A DNA stretch of 64,000 nt from Sutcliffiella cohnii (GCF_002250055.1 NZ_CP018866.1:2906501-2970500), one strand, 5' to 3'. Counted from the stretch's first letter, positions 47,652 through 56,682 are shown. Program-made: numbers and translations. Notes: generated by a model not told the origin, from the letters alone.

Positions 47652-48905
47652 TTGAAGAAATTAATTTTACTTAGTATTGCCACTCTTATATTGTTTTCAC
47701 CGATAAACGTCACTGCTCAAGAGAATGGGAAAGAAACCGGGTTAAAAGCTGCGTTTATTCGGGAAGGACATCTTTGGTTATATCACGAGTCAGAAACAAC
47801 TCAATTAACAGACGACCTTTACGTATCTAGGCCAATTTGGTCTCATGACGGAACATGGTTAGCATTTGAAGCTAATTCTACGATAGAATCTGAACAACGA
47901 GAAGGATTAAATGACATTTGGCTTCATCATTTACCGACTAATAAACAATTTAAATTATCCATTCCTGGAAAAGATATTTATTGGTCTCCAACCAAAAACG
48001 AGTTAGCCTTTATTTCTGGGTCAAGCTTATCACTTGTACAGTGCACTAGTGATGGTCCAGTCATTTATCCTTTAACAGACGGCGTTTCATCTTTCACTTG
48101 GGCTTCTAATGGAAAAAGTATGGTCGTAACTGCTGCTGCAGCAATATTTCCAGATGGTTGGAGTCATCCACGTATTTACAATGCCACTTGGAAAAAAGGA
48201 AAAAAAGAAGAAGAAATTGAAGTATCTGTTTCGTCCATTTTTACCGTGCCATCTCCAGTGAAATTAGAAGATATTTCTGTACTATCCATTGCACTTAGAC
48301 ATTTAAAGTGGTCTCCTGATGAGCGTTGGATAAGTATGACTGTTACCCCAACCGCTTCTTGGAGCATGGATCAAAACATTGTTGGTATTTTTGCTGTTGA
48401 AAATAAAGTATTTATTCCTCTAGGTGAAATTTTAGATAATCCGTCATGGATTCAGTGGGCTCCAACAAAGCCTATAGTTGCTTCTATACAAGGTAGTGGT
48501 AGAACAACAGTTGGAATTAATAATAAAAAATTAGTTGTTCAAACTGTAATGCCTACTCAAACGAAAACGTACACACCGAAAGGCTATGCTGATATTGATT
48601 TTACATGGTTAGATGATGAAAAAATAGTCGTTGCAAGAGGAAAAGAAACGAATAAGCCTTCTGAGTTTTTTCAATCTACGTTATTTGTTGTTAATACGAA
48701 AACAGATGAACAAGTACAAATAATCCCAAATGAGGATAGAAAGGCAGATAGTGCCCCTATTTTATTGCATCGTGCCAATAAAATAAGTTGGATGAGAACA
48801 AGCGATCAAAAAACTAGTATATGGGTGAGTAACCCGGACGGTTCTGATGCAAAGATGATATTAGAGCATGTAGACGTTATTGAGTGGTACAACCCTAAAA
48901 AATGA
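47652..48905 (+). CDS. Secreted TolB/WD40-like beta-propeller protein
   Basis: This 417-residue protein begins with a signal peptide (KKLILLSIATLILFSPINVTAQ). Repeated propeller blades follow with motifs such as LTDDLYVSRPIWSHDGTWLAFEA, IYWSPTKNELAFIS and LKWSPDERWISMTV. These resemble TolB-type propellers. No lipobox is present. The start is TTG at 47652 with AGGTG 7 bases upstream. It stands alone between malL (divergent) and efp (convergent). The ligand or partner is unknown. Confidence 0.85.
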   Translation: MKKLILLSIATLILFSPINVTAQENGKETGLKAAFIREGHLWLYHESETTQLTDDLYVSRPIWSHDGTWLAFEANSTIESEQREGLNDIWLHHLPTNKQFKLSIPGKDIYWSPTKNELAFISGSSLSLVQCTSDGPVIYPLTDGVSSFTWASNGKSMVVTAAAAIFPDGWSHPRIYNATWKKGKKEEEIEVSVSSIFTVPSPVKLEDISVLSIALRHLKWSPDERWISMTVTPTASWSMDQNIVGIFAVENKVFIPLGEILDNPSWIQWAPTKPIVASIQGSGRTTVGINNKKLVVQTVMPTQTKTYTPKGYADIDFTWLDDEKIVVARGKETNKPSEFFQSTLFVVNTKTDEQVQIIPNEDRKADSAPILLHRANKISWMRTSDQKTSIWVSNPDGSDAKMILEHVDVIEWYNPKK

Positions 48906-48936
48906 AAAAAGGCATCCTTGGTTGGATGCCTTTTTC
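48906..48936. terminator. Bidirectional terminator between the beta-propeller gene and efp
   Basis: AAAAAAGGCATCC and GGATGCCTTTTT form a strong stem with a 6-base loop between convergent genes, with T-runs on both strands. Confidence 0.9.
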
Positions 48937-48945
48937 CATTACTAA

Positions 48946-49503
48946 TTAAGCTCTAGAAACATAAGATCCATCTGTTGTGTTAACAATTAACACATCACCT
49001 TCGTTAACGAAGAAAGGTACGTTTACTACTAATCCAGTTTCCACTGTTGCAGGCTTCGAACCACCAGAAGCAGTGTCACCTTTAATTCCTGGTTCAGTTT
49101 CTGTTACTTTTAGTTCTACTGTATTTGGAAGCTCAATACCAAGTGTTTCGCTTTGATACATCATAATTGCAACTTCCATGTTTTCTTTTAAGAACTTAAG
49201 CTCGTATTCAATTTGCTTTGATGGTAATTCGATTTGCTCATATGACTCGTTGTCCATGAATACATGGAGATCACCATTTGCATATAAATACTGCATTTTA
49301 CGGTTATCTATTTGTGCTTTTCCTACTTTTTCTCCAGCACGGAATGTTTTCTCTTGAATAGCACCTGTACGTAAGTTACGTAATTTTGAACGAACAAACG
49401 CAGCACCTTTTCCAGGTTTAACGTGTTGGAAATCCATTACACGCCAAATACCGTTATCTACTTCAATTGTTAAACCTGTACGAAAATCGTTTACTGAAAT
49501 CAT
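48946..49503 (-). CDS. efp: Translation elongation factor P
   Basis: This 185-residue three-domain protein reads [36 protein letters not shown] at the start, with the modifiable lysine at position 32 in PGKGAA. It ends [20 protein letters not shown] rescues ribosomes stalled at polyproline. An AGGAGGAAAT-type site precedes the ATG. It lies 84 bases after the Xaa-Pro peptidase gene, as in B. subtilis. Confidence 0.97.
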   Translation of the reverse strand: MISVNDFRTGLTIEVDNGIWRVMDFQHVKPGKGAAFVRSKLRNLRTGAIQEKTFRAGEKVGKAQIDNRKMQYLYANGDLHVFMDNESYEQIELPSKQIEYELKFLKENMEVAIMMYQSETLGIELPNTVELKVTETEPGIKGDTASGGSKPATVETGLVVNVPFFVNEGDVLIVNTTDGSYVSRA

Positions 49504-49587
49504 TTTAATTTCCTCCTACATTTAAACAAAAGTTACTTAATGGTATTGTTACCACTGTAAATAAAATCTACTCTATCCAAAAAGCAC

Positions 49588-50649
49588 TTATAAAATAATA
49601 AGTTCCTTTGTAGAGTGGGATAGACTCTCATTTCCATCCGCTGTTACAACAGTATCATCTTCTATTCTTACTCCACCTAAACCAGCAATATATATCCCAG
49701 GTTCTACTGTTACTACCATACCAGGCTCTAATATAGTATCAGATTTTAGTGAAAGTGATGGTCCTTCATGAACTTCCATTCCAAGACCATGTCCAGTGGA
49801 ATGTCCAAAATACTCTCCAAAACCTTTTTCCGTTATATAATCTCGAGTTAAAGCATCTGCTTCACGGCCAGTGATACCAGCTTTAATTCCTCTCATTCCA
49901 CGTAATTGTGCTTCTAATACAACATTATAAATGTTTACTAATTCATCGCTAGGTGTACCTACAGCAACTGTTCTTGTAATATCTGAATTGTATCCTTTAT
50001 AAAATGCTCCAAAATCAAGGGTAACAAATTCTCCAGATTCAATTACTTTACTAGACGCTACACCATGTGGCAACGCAGAACGATGTCCGGAAGCAACGAT
50101 AATATCGAATGAGGAAGAAACGGCACCTTGTTTTCTCATGAAAAATTCTAATTCATTTGAAACATCAAGCTCCGTTATGCCAGGTTTTATGTATGTAAGA
50201 ATGTGCTCGAATGCTGCGTCCGCAATTTGAATAGCTTCCTTTAATATATTAATCTCTTGTTCTGTCTTAATCAAGCGTAACTTTTCGATAACGCCACTAA
50301 TCGGTACAAGTTCTGCCCCAATCTCTTTTCTAAAAGCTAAATATGTGGAAAATGTTACGTGATCTGTCTCAAAACCAAGTTTCGAAATACCAAGTACTTT
50401 TACCTGATTTGCTATTTCTTCCACAAGGCCACCTTTATGTTGAACTATTTCAAATCCTACACATTGTTTACTTGCTTGCTCTGTATATCTAAAGTCTGTA
50501 ATAAATACTGCTTTTTCAGCTGTAATAATTGCTACACCTGCAGTACCAGTAAATCCAGTTAAATAGCTTCTATTTTTCCCACTAGTCACTAATAATGCAT
50601 CCACGTTTGCTTCAGTAAATGCATTACGTAATTTGTTTAATTTTTCCAT
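49588..50649 (-). CDS. yqhT: M24 Xaa-Pro aminopeptidase/dipeptidase (YqhT)
   Basis: This 353-residue creatinase-fold peptidase has an N-terminal creatinase domain (about 1-125). The metal-binding M24 domain shows DFGAFYKGYNSDITRT (two Asp), STGHGLGMEVHEGP (His), TVEPGIYIAGLGGVRIEDD (two Glu). It removes residues before or after proline. The ATG overlaps the last base of the aroQ stop (TAATG), so the genes are coupled. Confidence 0.94.
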   Translation of the reverse strand: MEKLNKLRNAFTEANVDALLVTSGKNRSYLTGFTGTAGVAIITAEKAVFITDFRYTEQASKQCVGFEIVQHKGGLVEEIANQVKVLGISKLGFETDHVTFSTYLAFRKEIGAELVPISGVIEKLRLIKTEQEINILKEAIQIADAAFEHILTYIKPGITELDVSNELEFFMRKQGAVSSSFDIIVASGHRSALPHGVASSKVIESGEFVTLDFGAFYKGYNSDITRTVAVGTPSDELVNIYNVVLEAQLRGMRGIKAGITGREADALTRDYITEKGFGEYFGHSTGHGLGMEVHEGPSLSLKSDTILEPGMVVTVEPGIYIAGLGGVRIEDDTVVTADGNESLSHSTKELIIL

Positions 50650-51095
50650 TATTTTTTCCCCCTTATTACATTTAACAATCCTTTTACAGCTAATTCATAT
50701 CCGTCTAAACCGAATCCCACAATTTGCCCCTTGGTTACAGGTGCTGTAACGGAGAGGTGGCGAAACGACTCTCGAGCGTGAATGTTAGAAATATGTACTT
50801 CGACAACAGGAATAACAATACTATCAATCGCATCACGAATTGCGTAACTATAATGAGTAAATGCCCCTGGGTTTATAACAATACCTTCATATTGAGCATC
50901 TGCTTCATGTAATTTATCTATAATTGCTCCTTCATGATTAGATTGAAAAGTATCAATCAATAAATGATGCTCTTTTGCATATTCAGCTAATCGTTGTTCT
51001 AAGTCATTTAAAGTGTCACGTCCATAAACAGCAGGGTCTCGTTTGCCGAGACGGTTTAAATTAGGACCGTTTATTACAAGTAGCCGCATAATCAT
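50649..51095 (-). CDS. aroQ: 3-dehydroquinate dehydratase, type II
   Basis: This 148-residue enzyme reads LLVINGPNLNRLGKRDPAVYG with the catalytic Tyr. It also has the NPGAFTHYSYAIRD block and VHISNIHARESFRH with the catalytic His. It dehydrates 3-dehydroquinate in the shikimate pathway. Two in-frame ATGs (51095 and 51089) lie 4 and 10 bases after AGGAG; the choice is uncertain. It is coupled to yqhT. Confidence 0.95.
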   Translation of the reverse strand: MIMRLLVINGPNLNRLGKRDPAVYGRDTLNDLEQRLAEYAKEHHLLIDTFQSNHEGAIIDKLHEADAQYEGIVINPGAFTHYSYAIRDAIDSIVIPVVEVHISNIHARESFRHLSVTAPVTKGQIVGFGLDGYELAVKGLLNVIRGKK

Positions 51096-51127
51096 TATAC
51101 TCCTTTTCTATCTCTTCAAAAAAGAAA

Positions 51128-51152
51128 AGAATGTTCGATTACAGAACATTCT
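51128..51152 (-). terminator. Terminator of yqhR
   Basis: AGAATGTTC and GAACATTCT (9 bp, 7-base loop) are followed on the minus strand by TTTCTTTTTT. It lies between yqhR and aroQ. Confidence 0.75.
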
Positions 51153-51174
51153 ATCATATAATACCACTTACCGA

Positions 51175-51696
51175 CTACTCGTTCGATGTTTGTTGACCAT
51201 GATTTTGGTCATGTTTCGGTTGTAATTCGTTATATTCATAAGAAACTGTATAACCCACGAATAACCCAAACAGAATAAATAAACAAAAGCTAGTGACAAT
51301 CGTGTCTAATGTTAAATTTGGAACTGTTTTAATTCCTGGAAACATCGGATTTAAAATAAAAAACACAAGGCCCCAAAGAACAGCACCATAAATAAGACCC
51401 ATCCAAAACTGCTGGAATTTTTTTAAAAAGGCAAAATAACCTATTGCCGCGCCAATCCCTATCACTCCTAATATAAATATACTAACAAAATTGCCAAAAA
51501 CGCCATTTTTCCACTCACCGACAGCCCACGGTTGTAAAACAACATTAGGGCTAATCTCAATAAAGTTAAATACATAGGCAAGGTAACCTAACGCACTCCA
51601 AAGAAGGCCACCGACCAAACCAGTAATGACGACTCTTGTCATTAAACTCATCGGTTCCTCTCTTTGATTTTGTTCTAATTTTTCTTCACCAGCCAA
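51175..51696 (-). CDS. yqhR: YqhR-like membrane protein
   Basis: This 173-residue protein has four hydrophobic helices (about 22-45, 69-93, 97-118 and 133-153) and hydrophilic ends. Length, topology and its position upstream of aroQ match YqhR of B. subtilis. The function is unknown. A GAGGTG site lies before the ATG. Confidence 0.85.
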   Translation of the reverse strand: MAGEEKLEQNQREEPMSLMTRVVITGLVGGLLWSALGYLAYVFNFIEISPNVVLQPWAVGEWKNGVFGNFVSIFILGVIGIGAAIGYFAFLKKFQQFWMGLIYGAVLWGLVFFILNPMFPGIKTVPNLTLDTIVTSFCLFILFGLFVGYTVSYEYNELQPKHDQNHGQQTSNE

Positions 51697-52119
51697 TTTA
51701 GTATCACCTCTTTTTCATGCTTTCTATATATCTTTCCAATTCAGAACCGCTTTCATTCAAGTACTTTACAAAAATAACAATAACTAATTTTATCCGAAAC
51801 GCTACCATGAATATCATAATAATGACTGGTCAGAAAAAGGAGATTTTATGTTTCAAATCGAATATACATAATAGGGATAATGTTTATAATTATTAGGAAT
51901 TGAACATTATAGATGATATAGTTAAGATGTATGAAAGGTTACACTTTTAGTGAGATAGTTTTTCTTATAAAACTAACAACATTCTCCTACTAATCAAAAC
52001 TTTACAAAAAGTTTTTTAAGTTAATAGTATAAATTTTTCGAGCGAGCCTCATCCTAGTAATGTTACTAGGAATTATGCATAAATGTGCTAGTTTTTACGT
52101 GTAGCTGGGAGGTAGACAA
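51697..52119. other. Interval between yqhR and yqhP; yqhQ absent; contains an inverted repeat
   Basis: In B. subtilis yqhQ lies between yqhR and yqhP; here there are 423 bases without a credible gene. A perfect inverted repeat with 9-bp arms (TCCTAGTAA and TTACTAGGA, 2-base gap) lies at 52052-52071 in the yqhP leader. Only a 7-codon ORF at 51848 has a ribosome site. Confidence 0.5.
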
Positions 52120-52509
52120 ATGAAGAGTAGAACAAAAACAATAATCTTATGGACTATATTATCATTAGCAATCATTTATCTTATTTCAGAACTATTCACG
52201 AATACAAGAGGACTGCTAACACAATTATTAATAATAGTTGGAGCTGCAACTGTCTTTTATTTAGTGTTCCGTCATTTTATCGCTGGTAGGATAGGCGGCG
52301 GAGCAAATGGTTCTAAATATAAAAAAGCGGTGAAGCAATCAAAAAAGAAATACCAAGCGAAGCCTGCACCTTCTACATTTAATATGAAAGATCGTGCAGC
52401 AGTAAAGTCGAAACCGCAAAAAGCAACGAAACCAAAAAGAAAAACAGCCACTCACCTTACTGTCATTGAAGGAAAAAAAGGCAAAAAGAAAAATCGAGCA
52501 TTTTTTTAA
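52120..52509 (+). CDS. yqhP: SA1362/YqhP-family small membrane protein
   Basis: This 129-residue protein has two N-terminal hydrophobic helices (about 7-24 and 29-48), a long Lys/Ala-rich linker, and the typical tail HLTVIEGKKGKKKNRAFF. That is the pattern of the SA1362 family, which includes YqhP of B. subtilis; the function is unknown. GGGAGG lies 8 bases before the ATG. The terminator stem overlaps its stop codon. Confidence 0.85.
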   Translation: MKSRTKTIILWTILSLAIIYLISELFTNTRGLLTQLLIIVGAATVFYLVFRHFIAGRIGGGANGSKYKKAVKQSKKKYQAKPAPSTFNMKDRAAVKSKPQKATKPKRKTATHLTVIEGKKGKKKNRAFF

Positions 52510-52520
52510 GCTCGATTTTT
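52489..52520. terminator. Terminator of yqhP, also facing yqhO
   Basis: AAATCGAGC and GCTCGATTT form a stem with an AT-only loop, and T-runs occur on the plus strand; on the minus strand a T-rich tract also follows. The stem includes the end of yqhP. Confidence 0.85.
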
Positions 52521-52578
52521 TTGTTTGCTATTTTTTTGCAAAAAGTAGTGACAATCCTGTCGCCCTCTCTCATCTACC

Positions 52579-53463
52579 TTAATAACACCACTTTCTTAAA
52601 AACATTTCCGTTCGTATACGACCTAGTTCTACTAACGATTTTTTTCTATCCTCCGTCATTTCAAATTCAGTTGTCATTACATGCTGTGTTGGTATAAAGA
52701 TTATATTTTTTTCGTGACGTCTAGAAATATATCGAGCATCATGAGCATCTTTCATCGTTTCAAACAAAGCTCCAAACATCGTAATTGCATTGTTTATCGT
52801 CTTTACTGGAACACCCTCCAGATTTGAACTTAATCGTATACCTAATGCAGGTCTTACCTTTTGTACATTATCCTTATCAAATAGCCATAAGGGAAAATTA
52901 CTTAGTACTCCACCATCTACAAATAAAAACGGTACACCTTTATTTTTAATTTTAACAGGTTCAAAAAAATAAGGAATACTACAACTCATCCTTAATGCTT
53001 TAGCGACTGGAAATGTTCGTGGATCAATATTATACTTTGGGAGATCGTCAGGCAAAATGACAAGTCTTCCGCTAGTGACATCAGAAGTAATTACTCTTAA
53101 CTTTTGATGCGGCAAGTCTCCAAACGTTCGAACCCCTCTTGCTTCTAATTTTTTATACAACCACTTTTCTAAACTATCTCCTTTATATAAACCTAAACGC
53201 CAATAAAGAAGTAGCCATTTTCCAACCGAGGAAGGAATAAGTGTTTTTCTTTCATCTAAAAAATTTAACATATCTGTTTCTTCTAACATCTGATACATTT
53301 CATCTGAGCGATATCCCGCAGCTATAAAGGCGGCTATAATGGATCCTGCGCTCGTCCCGGCAACGCGTACAAAACGAAAACCTCTCGCTTCTAACACTTG
53401 TAATGCACCTATCATGGCAAATCCTTTTATTCCACCACCTGAAAAAACACCATCGATGTCCAA
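52579..53463 (-). CDS. yqhO: Patatin-like phospholipase (YqhO)
   Basis: This 294-residue patatin-family hydrolase has the oxyanion loop SGGGIKGF (8-15), the nucleophile Ser near 38 in GTSAGS, and the dyad Asp in DGGVLSNFP. It has no signal peptide. I chose TTG at 53463, 6 bases after GGGGGTG; an ATG seven codons upstream has no ribosome site. It lies between yqhP and mntR, as in B. subtilis. The lipid substrate is unknown. Confidence 0.9.
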   Translation of the reverse strand: MDIDGVFSGGGIKGFAMIGALQVLEARGFRFVRVAGTSAGSIIAAFIAAGYRSDEMYQMLEETDMLNFLDERKTLIPSSVGKWLLLYWRLGLYKGDSLEKWLYKKLEARGVRTFGDLPHQKLRVITSDVTSGRLVILPDDLPKYNIDPRTFPVAKALRMSCSIPYFFEPVKIKNKGVPFLFVDGGVLSNFPLWLFDKDNVQKVRPALGIRLSSNLEGVPVKTINNAITMFGALFETMKDAHDARYISRRHEKNIIFIPTQHVMTTEFEMTEDRKKSLVELGRIRTEMFLRKWCY

Positions 53464-53573
53464 GGAGGTCACCCCCAGTTTCATCAGTATGTTTAAATGT
53501 AGTGAAAGAGATTTCTTTTTATGACAATTTTATAGCTTGTCTTCTTATTTTTCTTGGAAACCTGACAAAAAAA

Positions 53574-53606
53574 GTCCCAAAAGTCAGTTCTACTAACACT
53601 TGGGAC
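53574..53606 (-). terminator. Terminator of mntR
   Basis: On the minus strand GTCCCAAGTGTTAGT pairs with its partner through 14 of 15 positions, then seven Ts. The sequence is related to the hairpin behind yqzF at 18697. Confidence 0.88.
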
Positions 53607-53615
53607 ATTCCACTA

Positions 53616-54038
53616 CTAATTATTTTCATTCTGTTTTTGAATTTGTTCTAACTCTTCGACCCGAATTTTATTATCTTCAAAATATTGTACTAGATCCCCT
53701 ATTCGATCAATAGCATTCCAACTTAAATGATGCTCAATTCCTTCCACATCATTATATATGTTTTCTTCTTCAACCCCAATAATTCGTAAAAACTGTTCCA
53801 AAAGTTCATGACGTGCAACTAACCGTTTACCAATCTTTTTGCCCTTCGATGTTAATATAAGGCCTCTATATTTTTCATACACTAAGTAATCATCTTTATC
53901 TAATTTTTGTACCATTTTCGTAACTGATGAGGGGTGAACCGCTAGGGCTTCTGCTATATCTGAAACTCTCGCATATCCTTTCGCTTCTATTAGTAAATAT
54001 ATCTGTTCTATGTAATCCTCCATGCTCGGTGTTGGCAT
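53616..54038 (-). CDS. mntR: Manganese-dependent transport regulator MntR
   Basis: This 140-residue DtxR-family regulator has an N-terminal winged helix ([41 protein letters not shown]). Metal ligands D8, E11 and the EGIEHHLS cluster match MntR. With Mn2+ it controls manganese uptake and efflux genes. The GGAGGGG site precedes the ATG. Its position beside yqhO is conserved. Confidence 0.95.
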   Translation of the reverse strand: MPTPSMEDYIEQIYLLIEAKGYARVSDIAEALAVHPSSVTKMVQKLDKDDYLVYEKYRGLILTSKGKKIGKRLVARHELLEQFLRIIGVEEENIYNDVEGIEHHLSWNAIDRIGDLVQYFEDNKIRVEELEQIQKQNENN

Positions 54039-54205
54039 GATATCCCCTCCATCTAATCTGTGGTCCGAAACAAGCTTTTAATTAAAATGATACATGAACT
54101 TTTCTTTGCTGACAAGCTGATATGTGGCAGTTTTCAACACTGCTGTTTTTTGAAACCTTTTTAAAATTTGATCGTATAGATTATTAAGACAATGGAGGTA
54201 TGTAT

Positions 54206-54496
54206 ATGGAATTTTTATTTATTGCTATTGGCATTGCAACTGCAGGTTATTTTATTGGAGAAGGACTAAAAAATTTCCAGTCCCCAAATTCGAAATCATT
54301 AATAGAAACTATTGAAGAAGACGATGATCATGAGCTTATTAAAGAAAATAACGTACACTACTTTTTAGGAGTGACGAAGGAGGATGCGAAACAATTAATT
54401 AGTGAGTACCCACACATTCCTCACATTCTATTAAATGGGAAGGTATATTACCAAAAAGCAAAGCTGAAGGAGTGGTTAAATACAATCGGCAAATAA
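54206..54496 (+). CDS. Unknown membrane-anchored protein with excisionase-like C-terminus
   Basis: This 96-residue protein has an N-terminal helix (FLFIAIGIATAGYFIGEGL), an acidic stretch (EEDDDHE), and a C-terminal segment (NVHYFLGVTKEDAKQLI, then HILLNGKVYYQKAKLKEWL) reminiscent of MerR/excisionase winged helices. I do not recognise a named family. I chose the ATG at 54206, 7 bases after GGAGG; the ATG at 54200 abuts that site. An NlpC/P60 remnant follows immediately. Confidence 0.65.
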   Translation: MEFLFIAIGIATAGYFIGEGLKNFQSPNSKSLIETIEEDDDHELIKENNVHYFLGVTKEDAKQLISEYPHIPHILLNGKVYYQKAKLKEWLNTIGK

Positions 54497-54515
54497 TTAT
54501 AAAATAACTAATAGA

Positions 54516-54701
54516 GATCTTTTATTTATTTCAACGACTACTAGACGGAAGAAAAAAGGTATTCATCGAATCGGACACGTAGCAATTTATATAGGAAACA
54601 ATAAAATGTTACACACTTACCGCCAAGGGAAAAAAGTACAAATTTCTACTATTAACACCTATTGGAGAAGTGTATTAATAGGTGTAAAGAGAGTTTTATA
54701 A
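54516..54701 (+). pseudogene. C-terminal remnant of an NlpC/P60 peptidoglycan endopeptidase
   Basis: An open frame without a start reads DLLFISTTTRRKKKGIHRIG, then HVAIYIGNNKMLHTYRQGKK, then VQISTINTYW to a stop at 54699-54701. This is the second half of an NlpC/P60 domain, with the catalytic His in GHVAIYIGN. The catalytic Cys region and everything before it are missing. Upstream lies the stop of another gene, so the fragment is a decayed gene. A terminator still follows it. Confidence 0.8.
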
Positions 54702-54705
54702 CAAG

Positions 54706-54739
54706 AAGAGAAGCAAACGGGCAGATTGCTTCTCTTTTT
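54706..54739 (+). terminator. Terminator behind the NlpC/P60 remnant
   Basis: AGAGAAGCAA and TTGCTTCTCT (10 bp, 9-base loop) are followed by TTTTC on the plus strand. Confidence 0.8.
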
Positions 54740-54746
54740 CTATTCC

Positions 54747-56030
54747 TTAATCAACGGGTATTTCTATCATATCGCCATACTCCTTCATGAAATGCATCCC
54801 GTTAATATAAATAAATTCCGGTTCAGTATTCGCTTCAAATAATAACGTCCTTTCTTTCATTTGCTGACCGTCTTCTAATTTTACATATGATTGTCTCACA
54901 ATAGTTTTTAAAGGGGTTACTTCTTCCTCTGTTTCAATCGAAACACCATCTAACATTACATCATTATCTGTTCTAATTGTTATTTCTACCATTTCTGATG
55001 TTGTATTGATATCTTGTATCCATAATTCTTTTTCGTTTAACATTGTAGGGTTGTTATTAGTCGCTAGCGCTAATTTTTTATCAACATTTTCGTAACCGGC
55101 AAACTCATTAATTTTTAGCTCCAATGAGTGGAGACCTTTTGGTAGTGCATCGTAATTTAGAGAGAATTTTCTTCCTAGTAAAGATGATTGATATCCCCCA
55201 CCTAATGACGTAACCTCTTTTCCGTTCGCGTATAATTGAATACCCCATAAAGCATCAGGAACACGGTCAAAATTTTCAACATTTAATTTCCCTTCCACAA
55301 CTGTCATAGTAGGTGTTGCCCTAATCGTTTGAAACGTAATCGTCCCCTTATCGACTTTTATCGCTTTATTAATAGATTGTTTAATTTCCGTTTGTAACGC
55401 TTTGTTCGGATTATATGGAATAGTCACGAATTCTTCTACTGTTTGGTTGTTGTTCATACCTTGTTGAAAGTTGACCGTCAATTTTTTCGCAAAAGGGCTG
55501 ACCGGTTCAAATGATTGTGTTCCCTTTATTTCTGTTTGATTATCATCAACAATAAACGTACCCGATGTCGGAAACGAATTGGTCAGAAAGCCTGAAATAG
55601 GTAAAAAACGAAAATAATCTCTTATATGATCTTTTATTCCTTTTGGATTATTTAATGAATAATAAAGAATAAGTTGATTAGAGTCGGCCATAACACCTTC
55701 TATTGTAAGCTTCGTTCCATCAACCAAAGTTACCGTTTCGTCCACGATTTGTCCAAGTCCTTCTTCATTTAATTCCATTAATGTGCCTGTCATCATTTCA
55801 TCGAAACCAAATAGTTTTTTTCCATAATAAGCTAAGCCATTATATTGATAACCTATAATAACAATAAAAAACATTGCCACTGCTACTAATTTCCATAAAG
55901 GAGCATTTTGCTTTTGTTTGTTTGGTGCCTTGTTTAAAGCTTCTCTCAATCTAGTTTCTAATTCATCAGGTGCAGTGTAAGAGTCTATTCGTTTTTTTTC
56001 TTCCGCTAATTTATCTTCAATGTTACTCAT
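54747..56030 (-). CDS. DUF4179-type anti-sigma factor, membrane-anchored
   Basis: This 427-residue protein has a cytoplasmic N-terminus of about 50 residues that would hold the sigma factor, one transmembrane helix (LWKLVAVAMFFIVIIGYQY), and a large external domain. That domain begins FDEMMTGTLMELNEEGLGQIVDE, a DUF4179/DUF5643 arrangement. It overlaps the ECF sigma gene by 8 bases. I chose ATG at 56030, 8 bases after GGAGG. Pairing with the sigma gene supports the anti-sigma role; the signal sensed is unknown. Confidence 0.82.
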   Translation of the reverse strand: MSNIEDKLAEEKKRIDSYTAPDELETRLREALNKAPNKQKQNAPLWKLVAVAMFFIVIIGYQYNGLAYYGKKLFGFDEMMTGTLMELNEEGLGQIVDETVTLVDGTKLTIEGVMADSNQLILYYSLNNPKGIKDHIRDYFRFLPISGFLTNSFPTSGTFIVDDNQTEIKGTQSFEPVSPFAKKLTVNFQQGMNNNQTVEEFVTIPYNPNKALQTEIKQSINKAIKVDKGTITFQTIRATPTMTVVEGKLNVENFDRVPDALWGIQLYANGKEVTSLGGGYQSSLLGRKFSLNYDALPKGLHSLELKINEFAGYENVDKKLALATNNNPTMLNEKELWIQDINTTSEMVEITIRTDNDVMLDGVSIETEEEVTPLKTIVRQSYVKLEDGQQMKERTLLFEANTEPEFIYINGMHFMKEYGDMIEIPVD

Positions 56031-56565
56031 TCCACTCACCTCCGTGTAGTTCCCTTAACTTTTTCAACCCTTGAAAAATTCTAGATTTCACTGTACCTAA
56101 TGAGACATTTGTTAACGTTGCAATTGATTGATAATCCATATCGTGAAAATATTTAAGTTGAATAGCTTCTTTTTGATGCTTATTTAATTGTAGCAGCATT
56201 TCCTGTATGTCCATTTGATGAACACTTTTTAAATAAGGGTTACTGGTCAAAGCATGAGATATTTCATCTGACTGTTCATTCCAGTCATCAATTAAAATTA
56301 ATTTTTTGTTCTTTCGAAGCATCGTTTTGCAACTATTTACTAGAATTGTTTTACTCCAACTGTAAAACGCTTCTTCTTTTTTCAATTGATCAATTTTTTC
56401 ATATATCTTTACAATCATGTCTTCCATTGCATCCATTGCATCATGTGAATTCCCCATGTAGCTAAAAGCAAGTCGGTAATATGTATCCTTATCCTCCATA
56501 ATCAATTGTAGAAGCGCCTCCTTATTACCCCTTTTCGCTTTGTTCACTAACCGAACGATATTCAT
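56023..56565 (-). CDS. ECF sigma factor
   Basis: This 180-residue sigma-70 family protein has region 2 (YYRLAFSYMGNSHDAMDAMEDMIVKIYEKIDQLK to TILVNSCKTMLRK) and region 4 (LNKHQKEAIQLKYFHDMDYQSIATLTNVSLGTVKSRIFQGLKKLRE). It resembles SigV/YlaC-type ECF factors. It is translated with the downstream anti-sigma gene. A TGAACT element upstream could be its own autoregulated promoter. Confidence 0.92.
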   Translation of the reverse strand: MNIVRLVNKAKRGNKEALLQLIMEDKDTYYRLAFSYMGNSHDAMDAMEDMIVKIYEKIDQLKKEEAFYSWSKTILVNSCKTMLRKNKKLILIDDWNEQSDEISHALTSNPYLKSVHQMDIQEMLLQLNKHQKEAIQLKYFHDMDYQSIATLTNVSLGTVKSRIFQGLKKLRELHGGEWNE

Positions 56566-56585
56566 GCTCTCACCTCTCTCCCCTA

Positions 56586-56614
56586 TATGAGTTTTGTGTT
56601 GAGTAAAAAGTTCA
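56586..56614 (-). promoter_or_regulatory. Candidate ECF-type promoter of the sigma/anti-sigma operon
   Basis: On the minus strand TGAACT (56609-56614) and CTCATA (56586-56591) are 17 bases apart, 21 bases before the sigma gene. ECF sigma factors usually recognise an AAC-containing -35 element and transcribe their own gene. Confidence 0.35.
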
Positions 56615-56682
56615 TTTTATTTACATTCTTTTTTATTATAAAGATACGTTATTGACCTCGTCCCCATTGTTAGAAGAAAAAA

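Noticed and set aside
51848..51871. Seven-codon ORF with an AAGGAG site upstream of yqhP
   Set aside because: Too short to judge; no attenuator hairpin is coupled to it, so it is probably chance.
54127..54150. Small hairpin GCAGT with ACTGC followed by Ts upstream of the 54206 gene
   Set aside because: Only 5 bp of stem and no gene upstream on that strand; not convincing as a terminator or attenuator.
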